Positions 18,803 to 27,649 are shown, counted from the stretch's first letter. The stretch: DNA of 63,047 nucleotides from Verrucomicrobiota bacterium (GCA_019244415.1 JAFASN010000131.1:1-63047); one strand, 5' to 3'. A program made the numbers and translations. The notes: generated from the letters alone by a model not told the origin.

Positions 18803-19050
18803 ATGCCTCGTCCGCTGCGTGTTGAATACGAAGGAGACATTTATCGTCTGCTCAGCCGGGGCGACCGGCGTGAAGAAGTTTTCTGGAGCGACGCTGATGG
18901 CATGTTATCCATCTCCACTTTGGCAAGGGCCTGCGAGAAGACGGGATGGGAGATTGCACGCCTACTGTCTTATGAGCAACCATTTTCACCTGGTGGTGGA
19001 GACGCCGCGGGCGAACCTGGTCGCGGGATGAAGTGGTTGTTGGGAACTTA
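18803..19050 (+). pseudogene. RAYT (REP-associated tyrosine transposase, Y1/HUH) remnant
   Basis: Decayed N-terminal half of an IS200-like Y1 transposase. Frame 1 reads MPRPLRVEYEGDIYRLLSRG and ARACEKTGWEI. An extra G at 18956 moves the reading to HAYCLMSNHFHLVVETP (the HUH motif HFH) and ANLVAG. One missing base between 19027 and 19028 brings it back to MKWLLGTYT. After that the family pattern is lost, so the C-terminal half with the catalytic tyrosine region is gone. It is wedged against the 3' end of the alcohol dehydrogenase gene. RAYT proteins are the known movers of REP hairpins, and REP-like hairpins occur at 7765-7827 and 11613-11957. Confidence 0.9.
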
Positions 19051-19105
19051 CACCGTGGCTTTTGCGGGCACGTGCGCCGGCGCAATCAAATTACCTCGCA
19101 GCCGA

Positions 19106-20293
19106 CTACTTCGCCCCGTTGCTACCGGGCTTAAGTACTACCTTGATGCATTCATCTTCCTTGTTGAGGAAGATATCGTAGCCTTTCGGCGCTTCTTCCA
19201 GGCTTAGGTGATGAGTGATGACGTAGCTGGGATCTATCTCTTTCTTCTCAATACGTTCCAGCAGCGGCTTCAGGTAGCGTTGGACATGGGTCTGTCCGCT
19301 TTTGATGGTTAAACCTTTGTTAACGACGGCGCCCATCGGGAACTTATCGATAAGTCCGCCGTAAACGCCCGGCACCGAGACAGTGCCGCCTTTGCGGCAG
19401 GCCAGGATCGCTTCACGCAGCGCGATTGGCCTGCCCGTTTCAGACATCATGGCCTGTTTGAGCCGATCGTAAAGATAGACCGGGCCGTGAGTGTGACCTT
19501 CCATGCCGACGGCATCGATACATGAATCAGGACCGCGGCCGCCGGTCATCTCGTTCAACGCGTCGGAAACGTTCACCTCGTCGTAGTTCAACGTTTCCGC
19601 TTTCGCTTTTTCACGCGCCATGCGCAGCCGCTCAGGGAAACGATCAATGGCGATGACGCGTTCAGCGCCGAGCAAGTAGGCGCTGTTGATACAAAAAAGT
19701 CCGACTGGTCCACAACCCCAAACCGCGACGGTGTCGCCGGGCTGGATATTACAATTTTCCGCGGCCATGTAGCCGGTCGGAAAAATGTCCGATAGGAACA
19801 ATACCTGGTCGTCAGGAAGGTCGCTCTCGATTTTAATGGGACCGACATCAGCGAACGGGACGCGCGCGTACTCAGCCTGGCCGCCGGCGAACCCGCCAAG
19901 TAAATGCGAGTAGCCGAAAAGGCCGGCCGGTGAATGACCAAAAAACTTCTCCGCCATGGCGGCGTTTGGGTTCGAGTTCTCGCAGCACGAGAAAAGGCCG
20001 CGCTTGCAGAAGAAACATTCGCCGCAGGAAATGGTGAATGGGACGACAACGCGATCTCCGCTCTTAAGGTTCTTCACCTCGGGACCAGTCTCGATGACCT
20101 CGCCCATGAATTCGTGGCCGAGAATGTCGCCCTTCTCCATCCCCGGAATGAAGCCGTCATAAAGATGCAAGTCTGAGCCGCAGATCGCTGTGGAAGTGAT
20201 CTTAACGACGGCATCGCGCGGGTTCAGGATTTTAGGGTCGTCCACTTCTTCTACCCGCACATCATGTTTGCCGTACCAGCAGTTCGCTTTCAT
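19106..20293 (-). CDS. Zinc-dependent alcohol dehydrogenase (formaldehyde dehydrogenase-like MDR)
   Basis: A 395-residue medium-chain dehydrogenase/reductase using NAD(P) and zinc, cytoplasmic. Residues show the catalytic zinc site ([21 protein letters not shown]), the structural zinc cluster ([15 protein letters not shown]) and the Rossmann segment [20 protein letters not shown]. The long form and the [20 protein letters not shown] insertion resemble glutathione-independent formaldehyde dehydrogenase / dismutase-type enzymes. The substrate is not certain. The SRPBCC gene starts upstream with only 18 bases between, so the two form an operon. Confidence 0.93.
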   Translation of the reverse strand: MKANCWYGKHDVRVEEVDDPKILNPRDAVVKITSTAICGSDLHLYDGFIPGMEKGDILGHEFMGEVIETGPEVKNLKSGDRVVVPFTISCGECFFCKRGLFSCCENSNPNAAMAEKFFGHSPAGLFGYSHLLGGFAGGQAEYARVPFADVGPIKIESDLPDDQVLFLSDIFPTGYMAAENCNIQPGDTVAVWGCGPVGLFCINSAYLLGAERVIAIDRFPERLRMAREKAKAETLNYDEVNVSDALNEMTGGRGPDSCIDAVGMEGHTHGPVYLYDRLKQAMMSETGRPIALREAILACRKGGTVSVPGVYGGLIDKFPMGAVVNKGLTIKSGQTHVQRYLKPLLERIEKKEIDPSYVITHHLSLEEAPKGYDIFLNKEDECIKVVLKPGSNGAK

Positions 20294-20311
20294 ATAAGTG
20301 CTTGGATATCG

Positions 20312-21220
20312 TTAGCCGCGAGTAGTTCCATGGTCGTACACAGGTGAAAGGCTCGTCGGCCGGCCGGCCGGCTGGCCATCGGTACTCATCACCTGACCGG
20401 TCTCGATGATCTGCTTGAGCCGGTAAAGATCGAGCTGGATTTCCTGTTCAGGAGCACGGCCGATCAGTTTGGCCACAGCCAAGCCCAGGTTTCCGACCGG
20501 TGGAGTATAGGTGATGCTGACGCGCACGACGGTGCCGCGATTTCCCGGGGCGCGATCAAAGCGGACGGAGCCGTAGTTTTCAATGTCAGCGCCGGGAAGT
20601 GATTGCCAGGCGATCAACTCGTTGGGACGATCGCCGGTAATTTCCGCGTCCCACTCGACGCGTTTTCCGCCGGGACCGGTTGCGACCCAATGCGACCGGG
20701 TGCCGTCTAGTGTGCGCACCGACTCGAGATTCCGCATTACGCGCGGCAGGTTCTCGAAGTTACGCCAGAAGCGATAAAGCTCCTCCGGCGGCCGGCCGAC
20801 GGTGATGACCTTGCGTACGTGAACATCGCGGTCGTCCACCGCATATCGGCTGTGCTGGACGGCAGCATAAACATCGAGTGCGGTGACGCCGAGTACGGCG
20901 GCGGCAGCGCCCTCGACGCGGCGATCATCAGAATCATCCGACATGCGTGCGGCCCCAAGGAGAGCGAGGTCCATCACATCGCCGGCCACGCTCGACCAAA
21001 GCCAGCCTGCCGTGCCGCGTTTGTTCAAAATGCCGAGCCCGCTGGTGACTTCGCGCAGGCCGAGCGCCGGCATGAGCAGCGACTTCGGCTCGACGCCGAT
21101 GAGCTTCGAGAGCGCCCGCGGCGCGAAAAGCTCGACCGCGCCCAAGGCGATGCTGAACCAGCCGAGGCCGGTGGCGAGATTATCAAGGTTTGCAGATGAG
21201 GATCGAGAATTGTTTGCCAT
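20312..21220 (-). CDS. Membrane-linked SRPBCC (START/cyclase-like) protein
   Basis: 302 residues from the ATG at 21220; upstream codons in the same frame look non-coding. Residues about 10-120 hold several hydrophobic helices (LGWFSIALGAVELFAPRAL, VAGDVMDLALLGAARM, AAAVLGVTALDVYAAVQ). Residues about 130-275 form an SRPBCC domain (VRKVITVGRPPEELYRFWRN, WDAEITGDRPNELIAWQSL, VRVSITYTPP). Such proteins bind small hydrophobic ligands. It lies upstream of, and probably is co-transcribed with, the alcohol dehydrogenase gene. Specific role unknown. Confidence 0.85.
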   Translation of the reverse strand: MANNSRSSSANLDNLATGLGWFSIALGAVELFAPRALSKLIGVEPKSLLMPALGLREVTSGLGILNKRGTAGWLWSSVAGDVMDLALLGAARMSDDSDDRRVEGAAAAVLGVTALDVYAAVQHSRYAVDDRDVHVRKVITVGRPPEELYRFWRNFENLPRVMRNLESVRTLDGTRSHWVATGPGGKRVEWDAEITGDRPNELIAWQSLPGADIENYGSVRFDRAPGNRGTVVRVSITYTPPVGNLGLAVAKLIGRAPEQEIQLDLYRLKQIIETGQVMSTDGQPAGRPTSLSPVYDHGTTRG

Positions 21221-21355
21221 AGAGAGACGGGTTCTTCGGCCGCGCAGAGGCGCGGGCGTACTGCTTTCGCCTCCGCCGCGAGGCTTGCGCTTCAAAATTT
21301 CGCACAAACGTGACCGCCGTATTGAAGCGGGCGGCGCGAGAACCTAAACTGAGGC

Positions 21356-21871
21356 ATGAGCTGGGAGGCGATCAACGCTATTGCGCAGATCGTAAGCTCG
21401 CTCGCCGTGGTCGCTTCGCTCTGGTACCTGGCCGTGCAGGTGCATCGGAGTACGCGGGTGACCAGGCTGGCGGCGCAGGATGCCGCAGCCAGCGCACTGC
21501 GCGAGGTGACGAAGCCGTTCTCGGAAAACGCGGAGCTTGGCCGGATCTGGCGCACCGGTCTGGAGAATCTCGACGACCTGGATGCGGAGGAAACGGCACG
21601 CTTCTATCACGTGACGTTTCAGTTCCTGAAGGCGATGGAAACAATCCATTTCCATTACATCTATGGCATGATGGACGAGCAAATCTGGAGCGGCTGGTGG
21701 AATCTTTACCGCCATTACCTCGCCTGCCCGGGTCTGGAGCATTACTGGAAGCTGCGCAGCAACCTTTTCTCCCAACGGTTTCGCGATTTCGTCGATTCGC
21801 TTGAAAGGCCAGAGCAACGGCTGACCGTCGGCAACTTGCTTGGGGGCGAAGAGGTAAGCGCCGCGCGCTGA
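21356..21871 (+). CDS. Hypothetical protein with one N-terminal membrane helix
   Basis: 171 residues. A single hydrophobic helix (IAQIVSSLAVVASLWYLAVQ, residues about 9-28) is followed by an acidic helical cytoplasmic domain (ENAELGRIWRTGLENLDDLD, ETARFYHVTFQFLKAMETIH, IWSGWWNLYRHYLACPGLEH). Similar single-span proteins are widespread and uncharacterised. It is transcribed away from the SRPBCC gene and converges on apt. Confidence 0.7.
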   Translation: MSWEAINAIAQIVSSLAVVASLWYLAVQVHRSTRVTRLAAQDAAASALREVTKPFSENAELGRIWRTGLENLDDLDAEETARFYHVTFQFLKAMETIHFHYIYGMMDEQIWSGWWNLYRHYLACPGLEHYWKLRSNLFSQRFRDFVDSLERPEQRLTVGNLLGGEEVSAAR

Positions 21872-21894
21872 CGGGGCGAACGCTTATAACAGCG

Positions 21895-22425
21895 CTACCA
21901 TTTCAGAAACGAGGTCACTGAAGTACCGGGGAGTTTGCTGCGCCCATGTAGAAATTCGAGCTCGATGAGGAACATCGCTTCCGTGAGATCGCCGCCGACT
22001 TTCCTGATCAAGCTTGCGGCCGAGGCGCTCGTTCCGCCGGTGGCGAGCAGGTCATCGATGAGTACAACTTTTTCGCCTCGCTCGATAGCATCGATGTGCA
22101 ATTCCATTTCGGCTTCGCCGTACTCAAGCGAGTAGCTCGCCCGCTCGGTCTTGTAAGGCAGCCGGCCCTTTTTTCGCAGCGGGACAAAGCCGACGCCCAG
22201 CTCGTAAGCGACGGCGGAGCCAAACAGGAAACCGCGCGCGTCAATTCCCACAACCTTGTCGATCAACTTACCGTGACATTCCTTTAGAAAGAGATCGACG
22301 GATTTGCGGAAAAGCTCGCCGTCTGCAAGTACCGGCGTGATGTCTTTGAAAATGATTCCCGGCTTGGGAAAATCGGGCACGTCGCGCACGGCCGCGCGCA
22401 GCCTGGAGATGTCCTCCTCGCTCAC
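21895..22425 (-). CDS. apt: Adenine phosphoribosyltransferase
   Basis: Salvages adenine with PRPP to AMP in the cytoplasm. All the family landmarks are present in 176 residues: VPDFPKPGIIFKDITPVL near the N-terminus, GIDARGFLFGSAVAYELG, LRKKGRLPYKT and the PRPP loop VVLIDDLLATGGTSASA. Length is normal. It runs away from the divergent tetrapyrrole operon starting at 22509, leaving 83 bases for two promoters. Confidence 0.97.
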   Translation of the reverse strand: MSEEDISRLRAAVRDVPDFPKPGIIFKDITPVLADGELFRKSVDLFLKECHGKLIDKVVGIDARGFLFGSAVAYELGVGFVPLRKKGRLPYKTERASYSLEYGEAEMELHIDAIERGEKVVLIDDLLATGGTSASAASLIRKVGGDLTEAMFLIELEFLHGRSKLPGTSVTSFLKW

Positions 22426-22508
22426 GCCCGCGATGGTATCGGCGCGCGGGTAAACGTCAACGACTCGCGGTTGCGGAGCGAAATGCGCGATCTTAAGGTG
22501 GCATTCCC

Positions 22509-23294
22509 GTGGATCGCCAGCTGCTAATTTTTTCCACGCTCTGTTTCCTCGCGGCTGTGGTGCGCTCCAGCGTGGCTCTGCGCGCGCGCGTTTTTCGCCG
22601 GAGCCGTTTCAATTTCGGCATGATCCTGCTCGGTTTTCTGCTGCAAAGCGCCTTCCTCGGTCTGCGCGGGCACGCGCTCGGTCGCTGCCCGATCACGAAC
22701 CTGTTTGAAGTACTCGTCTTTTTGGCCTGGTCGATCGCGCTGATCTACATGGTCATCGGCCCAGCTTACCGGCTCTCGTTGATGGGCTCGTTTACGGCGC
22801 CGCTGGTTTTCCTGCTGCAATCGTTCGCACTGCTCGCCCCGATCGATGCGCCCCGCACCGGCCGCGTGCCGCCGAACGCGTGGCTCGAATTTCACGCTTC
22901 CATCTCGCTCATCGCGTACGGCGCGTTCGCTCTCGCCTGCGTGGCCGGCGTGATGTACCTCGTGCAGGAGCGGCAGCTCAAAACGCGCGAGCTGCACTCG
23001 ATTTTCTACCAGCTTCCGCCGTTGCCGAATCTTTTTTCGGCAATGTTGCGGCTGTTGTGGTTTGGCTTCGCGTTGTATAGCGCCGGCCTGATCAGCGGGT
23101 TCTTTACCGGCGAGCCACTACCATGGACAAAGGTCACACTGGCGATTGTGATCTGGATCGCGTACGCGGCAATTCTGTTCGGCCCGCGGCTGTGCTCGAT
23201 GTCGCCCCGCCATCTCGCCGCTTTCTGCGTAGCTGCCTTTGCTGCCGCGCTCTCATTGTTATGGAGCATCGAATTCGTCGCCCATCACGCATGA
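22509..23294 (+). CDS. CcsA/HemX-like cytochrome-assembly-family membrane protein
   Basis: 261 residues with about eight membrane helices, first gene of the tetrapyrrole operon. GRCPITNLFEVLVFLAWS and WLEFHASISLIAYGAFAL (conserved His) mark the cytochrome c assembly family. The WGxWWxWD haem-handling motif of true CcsA is not visible, and the position just before hemA is that of HemX, which influences glutamyl-tRNA reductase levels in some bacteria. The start is GTG at 22509. The end overlaps hemA by 4 bases (ATGA). Confidence 0.85.
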   Translation: MDRQLLIFSTLCFLAAVVRSSVALRARVFRRSRFNFGMILLGFLLQSAFLGLRGHALGRCPITNLFEVLVFLAWSIALIYMVIGPAYRLSLMGSFTAPLVFLLQSFALLAPIDAPRTGRVPPNAWLEFHASISLIAYGAFALACVAGVMYLVQERQLKTRELHSIFYQLPPLPNLFSAMLRLLWFGFALYSAGLISGFFTGEPLPWTKVTLAIVIWIAYAAILFGPRLCSMSPRHLAAFCVAAFAAALSLLWSIEFVAHHA

Positions 23295-24355
23295 AGCTCT
23301 TCTGCGCGGGCCTGAATCATCGCACGGCGCCGATTGAAGCGCGGGAGCGCTTCGCCGGGCACGCTGGCACGATCGCGCGGCTACGCGAGCAGGGTGAAGT
23401 ACTGCTGCTCACCACCTGCAATCGCGTGGAAGTTTATGCCGCGACTGCACGCGAATTACCGACAAGTGAAATCGCGCAAGCATTGCAACTTCACGGGGAC
23501 GACGTTGCGCCGGGCGAGCTGGCGGCGTTCTATCGCTACGAGAATGACCAATGTGCGCGGCACCTCTTCCGCGTCGCTTCCGGCCTGGACTCGATGGTGG
23601 TCGGCGAGACAGAAATTTTCGGCCAGACCAAGCGCGCTTATGAACAGGCGCGGGCAAGTGGTGGCGCAGGCGCATTCTTGCACCGGTTATTCCAGCGCGC
23701 TTTTCGCGCGGCCAAGCAGGTGCGGACAAAGACAGAGATCACGCGCGGCTCCATTTCCGTCGGCTCGGTTGCGGTTGAGCTGGCGGAGAAACTTTTCGGC
23801 GATTTGCGCGGGCGCAAAGTGCTCGTACTCGGGGCGGGGGAGACGAGCGAGAAAACGTTGCGCGCGCTCGCCTCGCGCGGCGTCTCCGATCTGCGGGTGA
23901 CCAATCGCACCGCGGCGCGGGCAGAAGAGCTCGCGCAACGGTTCGACGGAATGGCGGTGCCATTCACCGGCTGGCTCGAGCACTGCCGCGAGATCGACAT
24001 TCTTCTCTCTTCCACGGCCGCGGAAACACATCTCGTCACGCCGGAAAATCTCGCGCCCATGATCCGGCATCGGGTCGATCGGCCGCTCTTTATTATCGAC
24101 ATCGCCGTTCCGCGCGACGTCGCGCCGGAGGTGAACGGGCTCGAAGGCGTTTACCTGTATGACATCGATTCACTGCAATCGATTGCCGACGACACGCTGC
24201 AATTGCGCCGGCAGCAGATTGCGGCAGCAGAGGCGATCATCAACGAGCATGTGGCGGATTTTAGCCGGCAAATGGCGCAGTTCGGCGCGCGCGAGCAGCG
24301 CGTGGCGACCCTTCATCCAGAAATTCCCGCGACGCTGCGCGTTTCTGAGCTGTAG
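23291..24355 (+). CDS. hemA: Glutamyl-tRNA reductase
   Basis: Reduces glutamyl-tRNA to glutamate-1-semialdehyde, the first committed step of C5-pathway tetrapyrrole synthesis. 354 residues. LNHRTAPIEARERFAG, the nucleophile block LLTTCNRVEVYA, GLDSMVVGETEIFGQ and the NADPH domain start KVLVLGAGETSEKTL are all in order, followed by the C-terminal dimerisation helices. I take the ATG at 23291, which overlaps the HemX stop, rather than an earlier in-frame codon inside that gene. It overlaps hemC by one base. Confidence 0.97.
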   Translation: MKLFCAGLNHRTAPIEARERFAGHAGTIARLREQGEVLLLTTCNRVEVYAATARELPTSEIAQALQLHGDDVAPGELAAFYRYENDQCARHLFRVASGLDSMVVGETEIFGQTKRAYEQARASGGAGAFLHRLFQRAFRAAKQVRTKTEITRGSISVGSVAVELAEKLFGDLRGRKVLVLGAGETSEKTLRALASRGVSDLRVTNRTAARAEELAQRFDGMAVPFTGWLEHCREIDILLSSTAAETHLVTPENLAPMIRHRVDRPLFIIDIAVPRDVAPEVNGLEGVYLYDIDSLQSIADDTLQLRRQQIAAAEAIINEHVADFSRQMAQFGAREQRVATLHPEIPATLRVSEL

Positions 24356-25257
24356 TGAAGCTGGTGCTCGGCACGCGCGGCAGCGAGCTCGCCCTGGCGC
24401 AAGCGCGAATGGCTGAGCTCGCGCTACGCGAAAGGTGCAACGCCGATGTTCAGATCGAGGTCGTCCGCACCAGCGGTGATAAGGGCGCGCGCGAGGCGGG
24501 ACGCAAAGGTGTATTCACGGCGGAGCTTGAGTACGCGCTGCTGGATGGCCGAATCGATGTGGCGGTGCACAGCGCAAAAGACATTCCGAGTGAAATGCAG
24601 CGCGGTCTCACCATCGCTGCCGTACTTCCGCGCGCCCCTGTTGAAGACTTGCTCATCACCCGGCAAGCGGCTTCTTCGGGATTGCGCACGGTCGCGACTG
24701 GAAGCGTGCGACGTCAACACCAGCTGCGCTTCTTCCGGGGGCTTAAGTACGTGGCTGATCTCCGAGGCAATGTGCCGACGCGCCTGCGCAAATTCACGGC
24801 CAGTGATTGGGATGGAATTGTGCTCGCGCGTGCCGGGCTCGAGCGGCTCGGTTTTTCTCCGCCGCGATTCGAGTTCGAAGGGCAGCAATTCTTCGCGGAA
24901 ATTCTGCCGATGGAAACGTTCGTGCCAGCAGGCGGCCAGGGGATCATCGCGATGCAAACGCGCGAAAAAGATGCCGCGATGATTTCCGCTGCCGATGAAA
25001 ATGCTGTCCATTGTTGCTTGCGCGCGGAGCGTGAATTTCTCCGTCTGCTCGGAGGGGATTGCGGTACGCCAGTCGGTGCGCACGCGCGATGGGTGAACGG
25101 CGAAATGGAATTGTGCGTGCAACTTTTTGCCGGTGACAGCGAACCGACCATGGCCTGCGCGCGTGGCACCGGGTCGGAGCAGATCGCGATGGAAGCATTC
25201 AACCAGATTCGACCATCAGCCGCCGCAGCGACGCTGCGGCGCGAAGGCCAGAGATGA
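24355..25257 (+). CDS. hemC: Porphobilinogen deaminase (hydroxymethylbilane synthase)
   Basis: Polymerises four porphobilinogens into hydroxymethylbilane. 300 residues from a GTG start whose first base is the last base of the hemA stop. Motifs are LVLGTRGSELALAQARMAEL, VHSAKDIPSEMQRGL, ATGSVRRQHQL, DLRGNVPTRLRKF and the dipyrromethane cysteine in LLGGDCGTPVGAHA. The stop overlaps the next start (ATGA). Third gene of the tetrapyrrole operon. Confidence 0.97.
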   Translation: MKLVLGTRGSELALAQARMAELALRERCNADVQIEVVRTSGDKGAREAGRKGVFTAELEYALLDGRIDVAVHSAKDIPSEMQRGLTIAAVLPRAPVEDLLITRQAASSGLRTVATGSVRRQHQLRFFRGLKYVADLRGNVPTRLRKFTASDWDGIVLARAGLERLGFSPPRFEFEGQQFFAEILPMETFVPAGGQGIIAMQTREKDAAMISAADENAVHCCLRAEREFLRLLGGDCGTPVGAHARWVNGEMELCVQLFAGDSEPTMACARGTGSEQIAMEAFNQIRPSAAAATLRREGQR

Positions 25258-26801
25258 GTACAAGCCTAAGTACAAGCCTAAGTACGAGCCTAAGTACAAG
25301 CGGGAAATGCTTCCTTGTCGGTGCCGGACCCGGTGATCCCGGCCTGGTCACACTCCGTGCACGCGAGCTGATCGAGCAGGCGGAGGTGATCATCTACGAT
25401 GCGCTTTGCAATCCCGAAATACTGGCGTGGGCGCCGGAAAATGCCGAAATCATTTTTGCCGGCAAACGTGCCGGCGAGCACACGTTTTCACAGGAGGAGA
25501 TCAACGCATTGCTGGTGGAAAAAACGCGCGCGGGCAGGAAGGTCCTGCGGCTCAAAGGCGGCGATCCGTTTGTGTTTGGTCGCGGCGCGGAGGAGGCCGA
25601 GGCGCTGGCGGCGGCGGACGTTGAGTTTGAGATTGTGCCGGGGATTACATCAGCGATTGCTGCGCCGGCCTACGCTGGCATCCCGGTAACACGTCGGGGC
25701 GACAATTCGCATGTCACATTTTTCACCGGGCACGAGGACCCAGGCAAAGGGGAAAGCGCGATCGATTTCGCCGCGCTGGTTAAACTCGGCGGTACTCAAG
25801 TGATGCTGATGGGCATCGAGCGCCTGGAGGCAATCACGCGTGAGATGCTCGACTGCGGCGAGCGCGCTGATTTGCCTGTGGCGCTGGTGCGTTGGGGAAC
25901 CACGGGCCAGCAGCGCACCATCACCGGCACCGTTTCGGACATCGCGAGGCGTGCGCGGGACGCGGAATTCGAGGCGCCAGCAATCGCCGTCTTCGGCAAC
26001 GTCGTTTCGCTGCGTAAAAACCTGAACTGGTTTGAGAGCCGGCCGCTTTTTGGCAAACGGATCGTGGTCACGCGCACGCGCAAACAAGCCGGCGCGCTCA
26101 GCTCAGAGTTGCGCGCGCTCGGCGCGGACGTGCTGGAACTGCCCACGATTCGCATCGAGCCGCCAACCGATCTGCGCGAATTCGCTGAGCTGGTGCAGGA
26201 CGCGCACGGCTATGACTGGATCATTTTCACCAGCCCGAATGGAGTCGAGGCGTTCTTCGATATCTTTTTCAAGCTTTACGATGACGCGCGTGAAATCGGC
26301 GCGGCGAAAATCGCGGCGATCGGCCCGGCGACGGCGCAGCGGGTCAAAGACTTTCATCTGCATGTGGATCTACAACCGCTGGAATTCGTGGCAGAAGCAA
26401 TCGTGAAGGAATTCGCGGCGCAGGGTGGCGTGGAAAACCTGCGCATCCTCCTCGCCCGCGCGGAGAAGGCGCGGGACTTGCTCCCCAGAGCGCTGGCGGA
26501 TATGGGGGCAATTGTCGATGAAGCGTTTGCTTATCGTACCGTGCCGGAGACGCGCGATGTCACCGGTGCGCGTCGGCGTTTTTCGGACGAAGGCGCAGAC
26601 CTGATCACCTTCACCAGCTCGTCCACGGTGGAAAATTTTCTCGATCTGAGGCTGCCGTGGCCCGCGCACATGAAAGTGGCGAGCATAGGCCCGATCACTT
26701 CCGCGACGGCGCGAGAACGCGGGTTGCACGTGGACGTCGAAGCGAAGCGCCACGATATTCCCGGGCTTGTCGCTGCCATCCGGCAATTTTACGGAGCCTG
26801 A
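25254..26801 (+). CDS. cobA-hemD: Uroporphyrinogen-III C-methyltransferase / uroporphyrinogen-III synthase fusion
   Basis: A two-domain 515-residue enzyme that cyclises hydroxymethylbilane to uroporphyrinogen III (HemD half, about residues 265-515) and methylates it to precorrin-2 (SUMT half, about 18-255) towards sirohaem or cobalamin. The SUMT half has VGAGPGDPGLVTLRARELIE, RLKGGDPFVFGRGAEEAEAL and VPGITSAIAAPAYAGIPVTR. The HemD half starts RIVVTRTRKQAGALSSELRA and has WIIFTSPNGVEAFF and ADLITFTSSSTVENFL. Such fusions are known. The first 16 residues after Met are a Ser-Thr-Ser-Leu repeat encoded by a 12-bp tandem repeat and are probably disordered. Confidence 0.96.
   Translation: MSTSLSTSLSTSLSTSGKCFLVGAGPGDPGLVTLRARELIEQAEVIIYDALCNPEILAWAPENAEIIFAGKRAGEHTFSQEEINALLVEKTRAGRKVLRLKGGDPFVFGRGAEEAEALAAADVEFEIVPGITSAIAAPAYAGIPVTRRGDNSHVTFFTGHEDPGKGESAIDFAALVKLGGTQVMLMGIERLEAITREMLDCGERADLPVALVRWGTTGQQRTITGTVSDIARRARDAEFEAPAIAVFGNVVSLRKNLNWFESRPLFGKRIVVTRTRKQAGALSSELRALGADVLELPTIRIEPPTDLREFAELVQDAHGYDWIIFTSPNGVEAFFDIFFKLYDDAREIGAAKIAAIGPATAQRVKDFHLHVDLQPLEFVAEAIVKEFAAQGGVENLRILLARAEKARDLLPRALADMGAIVDEAFAYRTVPETRDVTGARRRFSDEGADLITFTSSSTVENFLDLRLPWPAHMKVASIGPITSATARERGLHVDVEAKRHDIPGLVAAIRQFYGA
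25257..25304. repeat. 12-bp tandem repeat built on AGTAC, four units
   Basis: AGTACAAGCCTA at 25257 and 25269, AGTACGAGCCTA at 25281 and AGTACAAGCGGG at 25293. In frame it encodes STSL three times and then STSG at the N-terminus of CobA-HemD. It begins on the last base of the hemC stop codon. Confidence 0.97.
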
Positions 26802-26803
26802 GA

Positions 26804-27451
26804 ATGGCGGGCGATTTTGCCAGTACCATGCGCGAGCTGAGCGCGGCCGCCGTCCGCGAAAAGCGGCCGGGCGGCGACGTCACGCCGTTGCTGCGCGAGT
26901 TTGATGCGCTGGATGCGCGATTGCAGAACATCGAGGCGCTGCTCACGCGACACACCGAGAGCATGCCATCGATTCGCACCGAGCATCAGAAAATCGAGGA
27001 ACATCTTGCCGCGATCCGCGGGACCGAGTCCGTTAACCAGCGCCTCTTCGATTCGCTGCACGAAGAGCTGCTCAAGTACCGCGACAACTTCCTGCTCGAG
27101 TCGCTGCACAAACCGTTCGTGCGCGATCTCATTGTACTTTACGACGATCTGACTACGCTGGCTGAGCAACTGCGCATCGCGGCGGCGGAGAAGAAACGCG
27201 ATCGCCTCGCCCGCTGGCGCGATAATTTGAACAACGCGATTCACGGCCTGATCGAGATACTGCACCGGCTTGAAGTGACCGAGATCGAGTCGAACGATTT
27301 CGTCGATCTTAGCATTCACAAAGTCGTTAGCTTCGAGCCGGCGGAATTCGCCGAGGACAACGGACGCATCGTCACGCGGGTGAAGCGCGGTTTCATGTGG
27401 CGCGGCAAAGTACTGCGCGCGGAAGAAGTGATCGCGAAGCGCTTCCACTAA
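26804..27451 (+). CDS. grpE: GrpE-type nucleotide exchange factor
   Basis: Co-chaperone that releases ADP from Hsp70. 215 residues from the ATG at 26804, two bases after the cobA-hemD stop. Residues about 25-75 are a long helix, as in the GrpE dimerisation stalk (LLREFDALDARLQNIEALLT). The rest follows the family: LLKYRDNFLLESLHKPFVRD, LIVLYDDLTTLAEQL, a middle helical part, and the beta domain VVSFEPAEFAEDNGRIVTRV, KRGFMWRGKVLRAEEV. It stands directly upstream of a short Hsp70 gene, 198 bases apart. It may serve that Hsp70 specifically rather than the housekeeping DnaK. Confidence 0.9.
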   Translation: MAGDFASTMRELSAAAVREKRPGGDVTPLLREFDALDARLQNIEALLTRHTESMPSIRTEHQKIEEHLAAIRGTESVNQRLFDSLHEELLKYRDNFLLESLHKPFVRDLIVLYDDLTTLAEQLRIAAAEKKRDRLARWRDNLNNAIHGLIEILHRLEVTEIESNDFVDLSIHKVVSFEPAEFAEDNGRIVTRVKRGFMWRGKVLRAEEVIAKRFH

Positions 27452-27559
27452 CGGCGCCGGATCATTCGGAGCGAGGTCGAGGAATCCGCGGCGTAAGTGT
27501 AAGGTAGCTTCAAGGGGTCCTCGACTGCGCTTTCGCTCCGCCCGGGATGATCGGCATGG

Positions 27560-27593
27560 CGTTTTCCATACGGAAAACGTTTCCCGTTTCGGG
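27560..27593. promoter_or_regulatory. Cluster of short palindromes in the hsp70 leader
   Basis: CGTTTTCC (27560-27567) pairs with GGAAAACG (27572-27579) around loop ATAC. It is followed by the small inverted repeat CCCG-TTT-CGGG (27583-27593). They lie 57-90 bases before the hsp70 ATG in the 198-base gap after grpE. They could be an operator or an RNA structure. They do not match the CIRCE element bound by HrcA. Confidence 0.5.
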
Positions 27594-27649
27594 CATGAAA
27601 ATTGCATTCTGACACGCAGGCGCGCGCGCCCTTTCCACTCCTCTGACAA

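Noticed and set aside
22509-23294. True CcsA cytochrome c synthase
   Set aside because: No WGxWWxWD motif and no CcsB partner; the position before hemA fits HemX better.
27540-27600. HrcA/CIRCE operator
   Set aside because: The palindromes do not match TTAGCACTC-N9-GAGTGCTAA.
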